From Aquila chrysaetos chrysaetos (taxonomy: Eukaryota > Chordata > Aves > Accipitriformes > Accipitridae), in contig NC_044006.1 in NCBI RefSeq assembly GCF_900496995.4, positions 61,425,204-61,489,203 of the forward strand: a stretch of 64,000 nucleotides of DNA, given 5' to 3'. Position numbers and translations under genes: made by a program. Below, piece by piece: positions 11,065 through 23,970 of the stretch; within the stretch, counting starts at the first letter, position 1; each line of letters starts with the position of its first letter. The notes beneath the pieces are model-generated. The model had not been told where the DNA came from and did no database searches. It saw nothing but the letters and a program-made list of their open reading frames with translations.

Positions 11065-13900
11065 ATTCATAATGTGGATTGATAAACCATTTTCAGGACA
11101 AAACCTGGAGTGCTGAAAACTAGTCTGGCTTAATGCTATTGCTTAAGAACACATGGAATTTGTTAGTCTTCCGAAGTGGGGGGAAAATTCAAGTTGTGTT
11201 CTTTGGTAGCTAAGCATAGTGAATGTAGATATTCAAGAACACCAAAGTAAAGTTTTGTGCATCTTCAGACATGCGCTATTTTTGCTTTCTGCTGGTTTTC
11301 CCCTAAATGCAAGACTGCTAGCTGAAAAAAAGAGCATGTCAATGTATCTCTATCGTTTGTCACTGTCTTTGGAAACTCACTTGCCAAAGAACTTTACCGA
11401 ATACTTCACGGAAATGCTCAAAATGGTTCTGCAAAATATGAAAACACAGTCGGACCTGTTCTCAGACCTGCCATACAGCCACCATGACATGAGACAAGAG
11501 CTAGTGGTCTGAACTGTCAAGGGATATTAAGGATACTGCATCGTAAAAGTTATTTGAAGTGTATTAAGTAATGCTTGCTCCCTGCCTCTCTACTTCTGTA
11601 ACACATGGCAAGGGACTGTATTAGATAAGTACGGTATCACTTGTGATGTAAACACCCACAATCCACTGAAAGCAGGAATAATGAATTGTGTTATATTATT
11701 ATATTTGTAAGACTAAAACTAGGAAGTGATGAGTTAATATACTGCATCTTTTCCTCAATGAACAAGAAACAGTAGCAATCAGGATGAAAACTTTTCAGGA
11801 GATGGGGTCAGGAAGAGTATATACACCACAGGCTGGGATTAAACTGCATTAGCACAACTATGTGGGAAGCTTTCATGATTCCTACACATAATTCACGTAG
11901 TTCTAGTTGGTGAAACTTGCTTAATTCACTGCAACAACTTTCCAAAAGATACTCTAGAAGACAACTAACAGACACTTCGCTAGCAGCAAGACCAGATCTT
12001 TTTTTCCTGCTTTTACTAATTATCATAGCAAGTTCTACAGTAAACTTTAACACAGAGGAACCAGTTTAGAGGGAAGATGCTACTGAACTACTTTTTATAG
12101 ATCCCTTCTGCTCCCTTCCATATGCTAGAGATAAATGAAAGGCTCATGGTTGCGCAGGCGCTTGCCACGTAAAAAGGGGAGATTCAGTGCAGGGAAGCAG
12201 AACTAAGGCTGGAGTTGCAGTGAAAGGCAACGTTGCAACATCTAAGAACAGATGGGAGTTGCAGCACATTCCAACAACAACATCTTCGTGAGAAGCACAG
12301 TACTTCCACAAGGCACTCGGTAAAAAACTGGAAGTTGCCACTTAGGAAACGGTCACAAGTATGTTTTCTGTCCGGAGTTGGGATGTCCTATAAGGATTAG
12401 CAAAAATGCAAATAAGCATCCAAAGTAATAATACATTCATTAGCCTGCTTTCTCTGCACGTGGTATTGACTTTTATACCGTACTCTGAAAAACTTACAGC
12501 TCTGACACATGCCTAATTTAAAATTTAAATTCCAAATGGCATGCTATTACACGGAAAACATTTTATTACAAACAGAAAAATGCCATACTAGCTCAGGTTC
12601 AAGGTCCATCTAACACAGTATCCTGTCTCTAATAAGGACTGCTAGTGGATGCCTAAAGAAGAGAACAAGAACAGAGTAAACATACAGCAACCCTTCCTTG
12701 ATGTACTTTGCCAGTTGACAGCAATCTGCAGCTCTGGGACTTCCTCCATCTCCTTTTAAGTGTACACATGTAAATATAAACACATGCACATTGAAGTCCA
12801 AAGCTACTATGAGTCTGCAATCACTTAAATCAACTTTTCACTGTTTAGGTTACATCTTTACTTCTTTTCATTCTGATGAATAAACAGGCACAGTTGAAAC
12901 TGATGAGTCTCATTCATTCATTCCCTAGCTCCACGGGATTAAATCCCCAAACCTAAATTAATTGTTGCTTTAAGACAGCTTTTAGAAGCTACATGCAATC
13001 ACCCATTCTGAATACAAAAAAATTTACTCAATCCAAACGGTGATATCTAGCAAAATCCTAATGTTAATTCTAAGTGAAATTAGAGATCTGATCATCCACA
13101 TGAATTAGAGCAAACAATACTTTCAGTAAGTGAACAACCTAGTTCTAAATGAAGTAAGATATTTCTGTAAATATGGCCAAGATGTAAACATCCCTCCATA
13201 AAAGGGACCCGAAGGATGATGATAATAATTCATACCAAAATTCTATTTACTATATTTTAAAATGAACACCTACAAAAGATAGGTTTAATAAAAAACATGC
13301 CTCATTAAAGTGCAGCTCTCAATGTAAGTAAACTTAAAATAAGAACTCTGAACCTCAGCCAAAAAACCTAACTGTAAAAAACAAATGCTGAATTCGAGTA
13401 CTGAAGATCATCATGAGGTCTAAAGATGCTGGTCACCACTGTCCAGACTATTCAATCTTCTTCAAAAGGAAGAACTCCAAAAATGACTGAAAGCCATTGC
13501 CCCTGATGTTATTCTACAGTTTATTTAGAGGGAAGGAAAGACAAAGGTGTGGTGAGCTGTTTAAAAAAATCAAATCAAAGGAAAAGCTCTGGAAACGTAG
13601 AAAGGCGGTTTGTTATAAGTACAGATTAAATAAAACAAAGCTAGGAATTCGGAGGTGAAAGCACAAAAGTAGCGTGCAAAGGCATCTACTGCTCTTCCGA
13701 GCTCTTACATCAGCTATCATCATTTACGTTCTTCACATGTAACGTGCCAAATTAATAACTCTGTTGCTCAACACAGATTAAACGTAGGCATTAATAAAAA
13801 TCAGCAAGGAGCTGGTTTCACGGGTGAATTAAGTTATTCTCAGCCGATTCATAAAAATACCTCGGAGTACCGATAACCTACAAATTAGAGTTTACAGGTC
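11065..13900. other. Non-coding stretch, presumed intron
   Basis: AT-rich sequence with several short open frames (for example 11219-11512) that show no domain, codon bias or splice context. I see no RNA gene or clear repeat in it. Confidence 0.45.
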
Positions 13901-13949
13901 TCCCGAGTCCGGCCGCGTAGCCTGATGTCACTTAATGGTTTCGTCGCAT

Positions 13950-15330
13950 CCATTGCTTGCTATAAACGAGCTCTCCCTCCTCAACCCCTCCCGACGGCCC
14001 GGCAGGTTTTAAAAGCGATGCACAGCCGCAGCACTAGCCGTGATTAAATCCACCTCTCCCCCGCCCTCTCGCCCACCGGCTGGATTTCGCCGCCGTGCCC
14101 GCGGGGAGGTCTCCGCTCCGGGCCTGCCTCCCGCGGGCGCGGACCGAGACCTCCCCTCACGGTGCCGCCGCGGCAGCCGCCTCAGCCCGAGGGAAACCCC
14201 CGCGCCGCCCGGGCGCCTCGCACAAGCCCGGGGGGCTCCCCCGGGCGGCGGATGGCCGGGGGGGGCGGGGGCCATCTTGGAACCGGCGCCCCGCGCAGGG
14301 GGCACCGACCCCCCCCCCCACACACACACCCCGGCACCTGCCGCATCCCCTCGCTCGCCAGCCGACCCCCCCGCGGTCCCGCCGGCACAACACGGCCCCG
14401 CCGCGCCCCTCGGAGCCCCCCGCCCCGGCGGCGCCCAGCGCCCGCCCCGGCCCCGGGGGGAACGCGGGGCCCCCCGCCAGCGCGCGAACCCCCGCGCGCG
14501 GCACCGCTCGTCCCGAGGAGGCGCCTGCGCGCCGCGGTGGCCGCGGCTGCGGCTCCTACCTGCGACCGGGCCTCCCGGGTGGCGGCGGGCGCGCCCCAGC
14601 CTCCCTCTACCCGCGGAGACGCGCGCCCCGGCTCCCCATCGCCGCCGACCGCCGCCGCCGCGCTGGGCCGGGCCGGGCGCGCCGGGCCCCTCCCACCGGG
14701 GCGGGGCTCCGCGCGCCGCGGAGCCCAACGGCCGCTCGCCAGGACACCGCCCCGTACACAGACACACGCCAAGGACAGGCTCGCGCTCTATTGGCTAGAG
14801 GAGGGAGGACCGCGCGAAGCGGAGCGCCGATTGGCCGCGGGGGAAGGCGGTGGCCCGCCCCGCGGAGGTCGCGTGACGCCCGGTGGCGGGGGGCTCGGCG
14901 GGAGCGGGTGGTCGCGCTTCCCTGGCGGCGGCGGCGGTGGTGCTCCCGCTGCTCCCCCGCTGCTCCGCGGTGGTCCCACTGCCAGGCCCCTCGTGCGTCC
15001 GCCCGCGGGGTCGAGCCTTCTCGCAGTTCGGAGCTGGGGAATTTCGGCAGCGCGGCGAAAACCGGGGCTGGGGGAATGCGCGGGGAGTCTGTCACGGAAG
15101 CTGAGGGGGAGGAGACCTGCCGGTTCCCGCTGTGGTAGCTGGCCACGCAGCGTGGCAGGTGTCCCGCACCAGGGGCGCAGCGTGCCGCCCCACGCGTGGC
15201 TCACCTGTGGTCCGGGCCCTCCCTGGTGTGGGACCTCCCGGTGCTGCCTGCGGCCGTGGACACCGTGCTGCTCCGCAGTGTCCGTGGGGACAGCAGGAGC
15301 CTTCCCAGGCAGCGCGGTCGGTATTTGGGT
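13950..15330. promoter_or_regulatory. CpG island promoter of the leftward gene
   Basis: A sharp change from AT-rich to very GC- and CpG-rich DNA spans about 1.3 kb. CCAAT boxes on the - strand at 14790-14794 and 14830-14834, 40 bp apart, suggest - strand initiation around 14.7 kb. A YY1-type AAGATGGC site reads on the - strand at 14271-14280. A - strand donor (CAG|GTAGGA) lies after 14560. A + strand donor (GGG|GTGAGT after 15434) just right of the island allows a divergent + strand transcript. The long frames in both strands (up to 426 codons) come from the scarcity of stop codons in GC-rich DNA. Confidence 0.75.
14560..14730 (-). other. Candidate first (non-coding) exon of leftward gene (MPP7?)
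   Basis: The 3' edge is set by a near-consensus donor CGCAG|GTAGGAG on the - strand at 14560/14559. The 5' edge is only estimated, placed 60-100 bases downstream of the two - strand CCAAT boxes. Together with the exon at 9087-9161 it makes a plausible two-exon untranslated leader. MPP7 (membrane palmitoylated protein 7, a MAGUK polarity scaffold of epithelial junctions) is proposed only from conserved gene order next to WAC. No coding sequence in the window confirms it. Confidence 0.35.
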
Positions 15331-17706
15331 TTGGCCTCCTGGCCTTAGACAGCTCCGCAGCCACACGCAGAGAAAACGATTTTCTGAAATTTGTAGAGGG
15401 TGCGCTCGGGGGGGAGACAGGGCAGAAGAGCGGGGTGAGTAAGGCCGTCAGGTAGGGGCTGGGAGATGGACGGGGCTCGGTAGCTGGCAAGGGCGGTGGT
15501 GGCTTCACCAGAAGAACAGGCTGCGGTCCCGTTTGCGCGTGAAAGGATGAGACTTCATTCATCCAGTGAATCTGTTCTTAATGGGTTTATTCTTCATATA
15601 ATAAAATACACCAAGGGTTCTTCCGGTCCTTTCCAAGTGAAGGAATACACTGGTGTTACAAATACGTGTGTTTGCAACAGCAGTGCTGTCTACTGTCCAG
15701 AAAGACCAACATTTAGTGCACTGGACAGCCACCTCGCAGAAGTGCAGCCCTAGCCTACACCAGGCTGTACTGATACTAGTTCTTGGCTAATCTCAAAGTA
15801 TGTCATTACAGGTGGTTTTCAACAGCTTTAATTCTCCTGTACGTAGTGGGACTTTCCTGCATTGTACTCTAGTAGCATTTCGAGTGAAGTGTTTAATTGT
15901 GACAAAATTTCATTGAGATACATAAACAGTTCCAGAAGACTATTAGTTTCTTACAATTTCCTGTCATTTCTTGGGGCAGGTCTTTTATTACTAGACTCGT
16001 ATAGTTGTGTAGCGTATAATGCAACTAATCTCATTCAACCTTCTCTGACATTTGTTCCTGTTCAATTGAAAATTATGGAGTTTTGACACACTACAGGATT
16101 ACATGATTTCATTATGTTGTCAATCATTTTTTGTTTAAATCAGCAAATCATTAACAATTACTTCCTCCTTATCCATATCTTCAAAGGCCCGGGATGTGAT
16201 CCTTCCTTTTGTGATCCATCAGCAGCTGAAGCATTCCTGAAAGGAAACCGGTTGAACATATGTGGTTAATACTGGAATAAATTATTCTCAAAGACAGTAG
16301 AGTAATTACAATGCCTAGAGGTGCTAGACACCTCCAAATGTAGCCCAGTTTCTGGATGAATGCATATTTTTTGTGTTTTTTTGAGATCATATTTTAAATA
16401 TTCATCTCACTTTCCTTTTAAATAAATATTTCACAAGATTAAACAAATGCCAAGCTAATAATTTCCTTCTTTTTATGCTGAGTACCACCCAAGTACTTTT
16501 TCATATCTTAAGAAAGACTTAACCTCATTTGGAAAATTAATTAAAAAAAAACAGTTCTGAGTTCTGATACTTTATATGCAAACTTTTAGTTGAGGCCAGG
16601 CTGTTGTAGGAGAAACTTAAATTCCCCAGGATGAAAGTGCTGACAGACACTAAGCAACAAAACTCCAAAACAAGGCTTCCGGCCAGAAAGATCAATTGTC
16701 GTTGTACTCATCCAAGTAATACCCTTCTTTTCCTATTGTAGGTTTGGCAAGAGTGAGCTGAACCCTCCGTCGGTTTTGAAAAAGGGTGTATTCTCCACAA
16801 ACCCAAAACAAAGCAACTCCTGGAAGCTGAACACTCCCATGTGGTAGCAAACGAGATGAAACTAAGGAGAGAATGGAGGGTTCTCCACAGATCACTGTCG
16901 GCCCAAAGAATCTTCCTGCTTGCCTCTAAAGATCTAGCAGATCACAAGGTGTTGGCACCTCTCTCTTCAGTTGCTAAGTTGTTGTTACAAGGCAGCTAAA
17001 ACATATTAAATACTTTCCTAAAATTATTTTTCCATGCAGGCAGTTGCTGTATCTGGCACAAAGATGTTATATGATCAGTAATGGGAAGTGAAACTGAGCC
17101 AGTTTCTCTTCAAAATGTGGCCAGCCCTATGGGACGATTTGAGAACTGCTTTAAATATGTTGTGTGTGTGGAGACACTACTTTGGTGTTCTTCATCTCCT
17201 GACACTGAGGCTTTTACTGTGCATAGCTGAGATTCTTGCATAATTTAACAGAGCCATCTCAGGTGTCTCCCACTCTGTTCAGAGCATTCGAGCTGTGTTC
17301 TCTGGATTTTGGCACACAGCTCATATCACATCACATTTACAGAAGAGTTTACCAGACTTGCTTATTTAGAAAATTTCCTAGAGAACAGGTTGGGTTTTTT
17401 TTTTTTTCAAACACATATATTTGAATGGGTCCCAAAGTATTTATGACAGCTGCTTCAAGTCAAGTTTTTTGTTTCCTTGATTTTAATCTGATACAAGTAT
17501 AATCAATATTAGTCATTTTTGTGTCTCAAATTCCAGCATTATTGGTGCAAGTGAAATAAATAGTCCTAGACATCTTTTTTTTCTGATGCATTGTAAATGC
17601 TTGCTGGGTTTTTTTGTGTTACTGTTTCATCTTCATAGTATTACAGCAGACAGGCTTGTGGCTAGAGGAAAGACTAGCTGGATGGAACTGGAACCAGCAA
17701 AAAATC

Positions 17707-17784
17707 TGTTTCAGTCATTGCAAACTGAGGATACTGAAAAATACAATGTTTCAGTCATTGCAAATTGAGGATACTGGAAAATAT
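17707..17784. repeat. Two-copy 40-bp tandem duplication
   Basis: The phrase TTTCAGTCATTGCAAA starts at 17709 and again at 17749, and similarity runs for most of each 40-bp unit (…CTGAGGATACTG… against …TTGAGGATACTG…). The few differences indicate a local duplication of moderate age. No function is evident. Confidence 0.85.
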
Positions 17785-20700
17785 GTAAAAATAGATTCAT
17801 TTATTAAAAACATATTTATTTTGTTTTCTCACTTTTTCCTATTATAATTGCAAAACCTTCTGAAATTTGTTGTTCAGCAAAACTCTGAAGTATATCTAGG
17901 TACAGTAAATGACTTATGCAGATTATTTTATTGAAAGAATATGCACGTTCATGTGTACACATTATTTGCCTGGTCTTCCTATTACAGACACAACCTGTAG
18001 TAAAATCCTAGTTTGTTAAAGCAAAGTGGTGCTCTAGAGACTCCAGATTTCTGACTGATGTGGTAAAAATCTGTCATGTTTGTGTAGGGCACATGGAGCG
18101 TGAATACATTAATATGAATGACTATTAAAATATGTTAAACATTATTTTTCATTGGTTTATGTTGTTTTCCTGAGGAAACAGGGCTTTTGATATCTTGATA
18201 AGCAATCTGTCTGTGAGTCCCCCTTACCAATTTCTGAATTTTTCTAGCTGCACTTAAGGTAATTTTAACTTTCTTCTTTCATTATATTTATAAAAATCTC
18301 AAAATACATCAGGTTTTTTCCCTTCGACTTGTAAATATTTTTTTTTTTAAGTTGATTGATCAGAAATACAACAATTTGCCTCACAACAATTTACCTGTTT
18401 GACTGATACTTCAAATTCTGTTTTACTTTGAATTCTTTCCTGGGTGTCTTCCTCATGATCTTGCTTCCAAACCATATGAGATAAGCTGTTCTGTAGTTTT
18501 TATGCTTTTCCATCCCATTTCATGCTACTGATATATATATATAAACTTGTCCAATCACCAAGCTACAGTCCAATTTGCTGAACTTTGCAATACATCCATT
18601 GATGCTACTCCATCCAACTTGAGAAGTTCTGTTGGAGCCTTCTCTGACTTGGAGTCTTCCTGTTCTGAGAAGTTAATTATATTAATTATGAATGCTATTT
18701 CAGATTTTAATGGTGGCAGTTCTCCAATCCATGTAATTCAGTAGTTTTTCATACAGTTCCTCATTGTATAATCAGTGTCTGACCATCCCTTGTTTTTCGT
18801 ACCAGAATCTCACACTTTAATGATTTATTAATTCTGGTTTGCAGTTAAAACAATGCCATTACTGACATGCAGAAATCAAATACCTCCTCAGAGTTTTGCT
18901 GCCACCTCCTGATCCCTGGCACACCTACTGATATTTTATTTAATCTTGTTTAATGGTTTGGATTTGCTTAACTAAGCCACCTACCACCACCAAACTGCAC
19001 TGAACCAAAAGCAGACATGTCCTTCATACTTCTTAATATTCATATTGTGTTTTAATACAGTGCTTGGAGAGGAAAAAAACACATACAGTTGAAATTAGGA
19101 ACAAAAAATGAGTGTTTGCAATATTCTGAATAAAGGTGTACTTATGAGTTAAATGCTGGTGTTGAAGTTCCTTATAAAACAACTTCAGGATTTGTGGAGG
19201 AGTTGTGAAAGAATTAAAAACATAATGAATGCTAAGTTTAGGATGTATCATCCCTAATGAGGCTTCCATTTTATTTTGGTGAACTCCTGGGAGGGTGAAC
19301 TGTTTGCATCACGAGATAGTTAAAATGTCACTGCTTGCTTTATCTTTCCTGGCAGTTACAAAAAACTACTATTATTAATAAATTTGGATGTGGCTGCAAG
19401 CCAAGAATGTGCTGTTTCGTGACTGTGATCCTGCATGTGCATTTTAGTCTCCCAGTCACAGTCTAAGGAGAACTCTGATGCTCAAAGACAAGCTAGGGAG
19501 TGTGATGCACCAGTCACACATGTGTTTTTGAATGGCAGGCAGAAGTATGAAGAATAGAATTTGGTTGGGTAAGCAGCTATCATTTCATTTTAATTTGCTA
19601 TCTGATTGCCTGATCTCATTTCCCTACATTTTCTCCCCTAAACCCTGTCTAATCCCCTCTTGCAGCCGGGAGGCAGAGTGCAGAACACCTGTGCAAACCC
19701 GAGCTAAGGCAATGAGCACAACCCGCTGCTGCTTTCCCTTCGGGCAGTGTGTGGCTATAGAGAGGAAAACAGATCCCCCTTTGGCATTATCTTAAGTTAT
19801 CATCCATCATGCACAGTTGACAGTACTGTGCATAACCTTTAGGGAATGCATTAGAAAAGAGGCAACTGCTCAGGTACAGACACGACACCAAGATTGACAG
19901 GAAATATACAACTATAATCTCACAAAAGCACATCATCTAATAAAGAAGAGGGAGCCAGATGTATTTTTTCACAAACTTGCATACACCTGTGGCATGTTCT
20001 GAGTTTAAAACATCTCTAATAAATCAGTGATATTATGCTAGCAGGAAAATGGGGTAACTGATGTTGAGTGCCTCTAGCAAACAGTCTGTTCCAGAAGAGA
20101 GAGGTTTGCTTTGGAGCTAACCTGGCCTTCCCAATTCACAAATGTTGTTATCTACATGGCTGCAAATTGGGGAATAGCAGAACTGGGGACTTGGTAGTCC
20201 ATAATAGGCAAAAGGTATCAGCCCTGTGAATGTCTCCCTAATTAAACAACGTTACAGCATCTGTAATGCCTGAGATGCACCACCAGCACTTGTGCATTTA
20301 AGCAAGTAGTAGAGAGGATCTTTCTAGGCTGAAAAATGAGCACCTATTACTGATGAGATGCTCATTATCAGTCCAGCTGTTCTCAGTTGTTATTAAGCAT
20401 ACTCATTCTCTATCAAATTGTTAAACTAATGTTTACTAGGGTTGTCCGACAAAAACTGAGTGCCATGTACTCCTCCAGATATCGGGAAAGACACCAGAAA
20501 TTAATATAAATTTTTCCTCCAAAAACTAGCAAGATCTACACCTTCCTCTTACACCTAGCAAGGTGTGGTCAAGCCTACCCTTAAAATCAGGATTGCACCC
20601 AGCTATGTTCCACTTAGTCTGTACCAAAAGACCACAACAGCACAAGCTTTAGAGCTCCCTGATATAGGCCAGGTGCCTCAGCACAAGCTCCTGTGCTCAT

Positions 20701-23700
20701 TCATCGTCTCTGAGTGACTCAAGCACAGGCAAATGCCTTGCAGGCAGTAGTGTGATAGTCTCAGATTTACCTCTTCCTCAGTATGAGCAGAGATGCTTGG
20801 AGCTCAGGCTGCAGCAAAGCTCACATCCAGGAAGAAGTGGATCATGGGTGTCTTCTGCATAAATCCACTGGCAAACCTGTTCTTCCTTCCCAGGTGGAGC
20901 AGTCGTCGCTTCTCAGACTTCCCAGAACTCCTCCCCTGTGCTCAGGCACAAGCTCCTACCTGTGAAAGGTGATTTAGACCCAATGGGACTATGAGCTGTT
21001 CAGGATCAGCAGAAATAGGGACCGCAAATCTGACCCGAGTTGGTGAATGCCATACTGCTGCTCCTTCCTCACACTCCTCTCGTGCCAGCTTTGGAGAGGG
21101 CTGAAGTAGGAGCTCTCCTCTTCCTGTGACTGCAGGATTAGTGCCTTCTTAACATGACTGGGAGAAAGGCAAGTGGCTGTGGCTCAGTTCTGTCATTTTT
21201 GTCTGTGAGTGGTGGCCTTTCCAAGTCAACATTTTTACCTCTCTAGATTGGATAACGCACTGTGGTTCTTCGGTTTCTATTTTCGGTTAGCTCATCTAGG
21301 GTGAATTGTAAGCAGGCTGGCTGTGCTTGCTGCCTGCCAGCACAAGCCAGCCAATCTAGTGCAAAATCTCATTATCAGTCTTTTATTTTCAACTCACTTA
21401 AACTCTACTACCGTTCAGGTCTATCAAAAGTGCTGTTCTGTCTCTGTCTCCTCTGTCCATAGAGGAATGGACTTTTCCGACTGGAGAATACCTTTATCCC
21501 CATTTGCTCTTTTTTTGTGCATGTATGTGCACATGTAAGGGAGGGGCGGGAGGAAGGAACAGCTGCCCTAAGAGACAAACATCCATTTCTCTCCCTAAGC
21601 TGGAAACCTATTTAAATCTGCTTGCTGGGAATCAGCTGAAGGGCTGATTCCCAACACATGCACAAGGTAGAGTGAGCAGCTCTGCCGAGTTTTTAAAGAG
21701 CCCATACAGCCTGTTACACAGGGTTTGACATTTCCGATGCAAGACCCAGCTTTCAGTTGTTTGTGTCAGGCTACACTGATTCAGACTGGAAAAGTCTGTA
21801 CTGATTGTCTGCATCATTTCTTGCCCAGATAAAATATCAACCAAAGTGTTTAGTCATTTCAGAAATTAAATATATGAAGCGTACATTGTTTTTTAATAGG
21901 AAAAAATCAAACCTTTTATAGAGAAAGTTTGCTTTGAAATTGAGCGAGGGAGGCCTTCGTTGGATGCTTTGCACTGCACTAAAGAAAATCTACTCTAATT
22001 TGGCCAAATTTTAGGGTATTTTAAATCTCAGTTTATGGAGACACTTGCTACTGCTTAAGGGTTAAGATTGTCCCAGAGCAAGCTTATGTCTCTCACGGTT
22101 ACAGTCCCGTTGTTTGTGCATCATTCCCACCATTCAAATAAGGCTCTCAGCCCCTCTCAGCTCCTAGCTTGGGCATGCACCCTCTGTACAAAGCCACTAC
22201 ACATGCTGCAGCCCAGGATTACACGATGGAGACAGAATTTCCCAATAATGGTTGTTTCCAGCTGCTACATGCTGAGCTGGAGCCAAGCAACGAATGGAGA
22301 GCAGGGACACTTTTCCTGCACTTTCAGTGACCTCTCTGCTGGCATCTAGGCAATGTGAAGGAAGAAGCTGATTCAGAGGCAGACAGAGCAAGAGCCAGAT
22401 CTAAGGCCTTGCTGTGGAGAACCAGCAGGCTGTACTGGAAGTAGGAGCATGTGGGATGAAAACTGGGACTTGCAGAGAAGGCAGATATTCAGAATTGGCA
22501 GGACAGGAATACTATTTGAAGCCACCAAAGGAAATGACAACTGTCAGAGGCTGAAGATCCAGAACAAGGATATTAGGGTTGTAGACTAAAGGGATGGTAG
22601 AAGTGAATGTAGGATGGAGGAAAAAAATTGCTGAAGAAACTGGGGCACAAGAAAAAGAAACTCATGAAGAAGTTGGGCTGGAGAGGGAAGGTGCACTCAG
22701 AATGCAGTCCCAGGAAAGAGACTGGCACTGGAAACCAGTGGAGGTGGGTAGCGCTGGCAAGGGGACAGAGTGAGCGGTCGCAGATGGGAGAGAGCCAGGC
22801 AATAGAGTCAGGAGAGAGTTCAGATTACCTGGGCAAGGAGATGGGGAATGTAGGCTCAGCTGGGACGTTGAATACGAGGGGTTGTTTTTAATGAATGTCA
22901 GTGAACAAAAGAAATAAGGCAAGAGTTGCAACAAAAGAAAAAGCAGCCAGATTATCTTCTTATTGTCTGAGACCTGTAAGTGTTCACTCTGAGAAGACAA
23001 GAGGGAGCCCAGGCCATGAGCAGTCGCCCAGCCCGAACACAGGATCCACCCTTGCACAAGTCGCATGCTGGACTGGTGCTGCAGCCCCTCCCGGCACCGC
23101 CAGACAGCAGAGGGGACCATGCCATGCCCGCTCGACTGGCTCGAGTGGGGACATGGGAGCCCATGGTGGGAAGGTTTGCTGACCGCAGGAGTTCCTGGAA
23201 GTGGCGTTCCCACTGGCATCGCTAGTCAATGAAGTCACCTGCTACGTGTGCATCTTTTCCAGGGTGGATCCTCTAGATCTTTTAGTGTGATTTTTACTTG
23301 CTCTCTGTTTGCCATAACTTGGCGGTCAGGCTGTTGGCTGCATTCTGATGCCAGATATTAGGCAGAGAGGTTTTGGCTCTCTTGGGTAACAATATGGCTT
23401 TTATTCATTTTAATCTACCAATAATAATCATGGCAAGATTAAAATGGTGAAATATGCTGTGGATGAAATGTATCACGGGCCACAGCACTCATCGAATGAG
23501 TAGCAGGTAATTATTATTATACTTAGCGCTGCCTTCTTGGGTAGACTTTTGCACTTATTTTAAATAGTTCCTGATCTTCCTCCTCTGACCAATGTGTATG
23601 GCCATGACCGTGAGTGCTCAAGCTAGGCTGATCCTCTTACTCTGGATTGTGTTTAACAAAAACTCCAGCTGTCTCCAGGTTTTCTGTGTGCAGAAGGTTG

Positions 23701-23769
23701 TAAACACACACAGCCTTTGGCATACCTGATGCTGGTCTGCATTTCTCTCTGCAGCGACATGTCACCATT

Positions 23770-23970
23770 TGGGTTGAGCCAGCCTACTGTCATTTAAGAT
23801 CAGGTACCATCAGCATTTAAAATCTCTTCTATGTGGTGTTTTGTAGACCATGAACAAATACGTTCAATAAGGCTAGTGCTAGCGCAGAGCCTTGTGGGAA
23901 TCACTCTTCTGGAGCTCCAGGGTGGGTTTGCGGCCCACAGCCCCGTGAAAATGCAGAGTAACACCTCAGT
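23770..23970. mobile_element. Possible diverged CR1-like LINE relic
   Basis: The wording around 23850-23900 (…AAATACGTTCAATAAGG… followed by …GCGCAGAGCCTTGTGGGAA…) resembles a segment I associate with old CR1-type LINE copies in amniotes, where the text refers to roughly 'tacattgaacaggactggtcccagcacagaccc'-like DNA. The match is from memory and weak. There is no 3' terminal repeat, and no open reverse-transcriptase frame survives. It could be unique sequence. Confidence 0.25.

Noticed and set aside
14095-15442. Long + strand frames of 252-426 codons and matching - strand frames in the left CpG island.
   Set aside because: All six frames are open because stop codons are rare in GC-rich DNA. 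The products are proline/arginine/glycine/alanine strings without domains, and splice donors interrupt them.
22662-23219. 185-codon - strand frame.
   Set aside because: Serine/leucine/proline-rich low-information translation. Several other frames are open in the same segment, and there is no motif or splice context.
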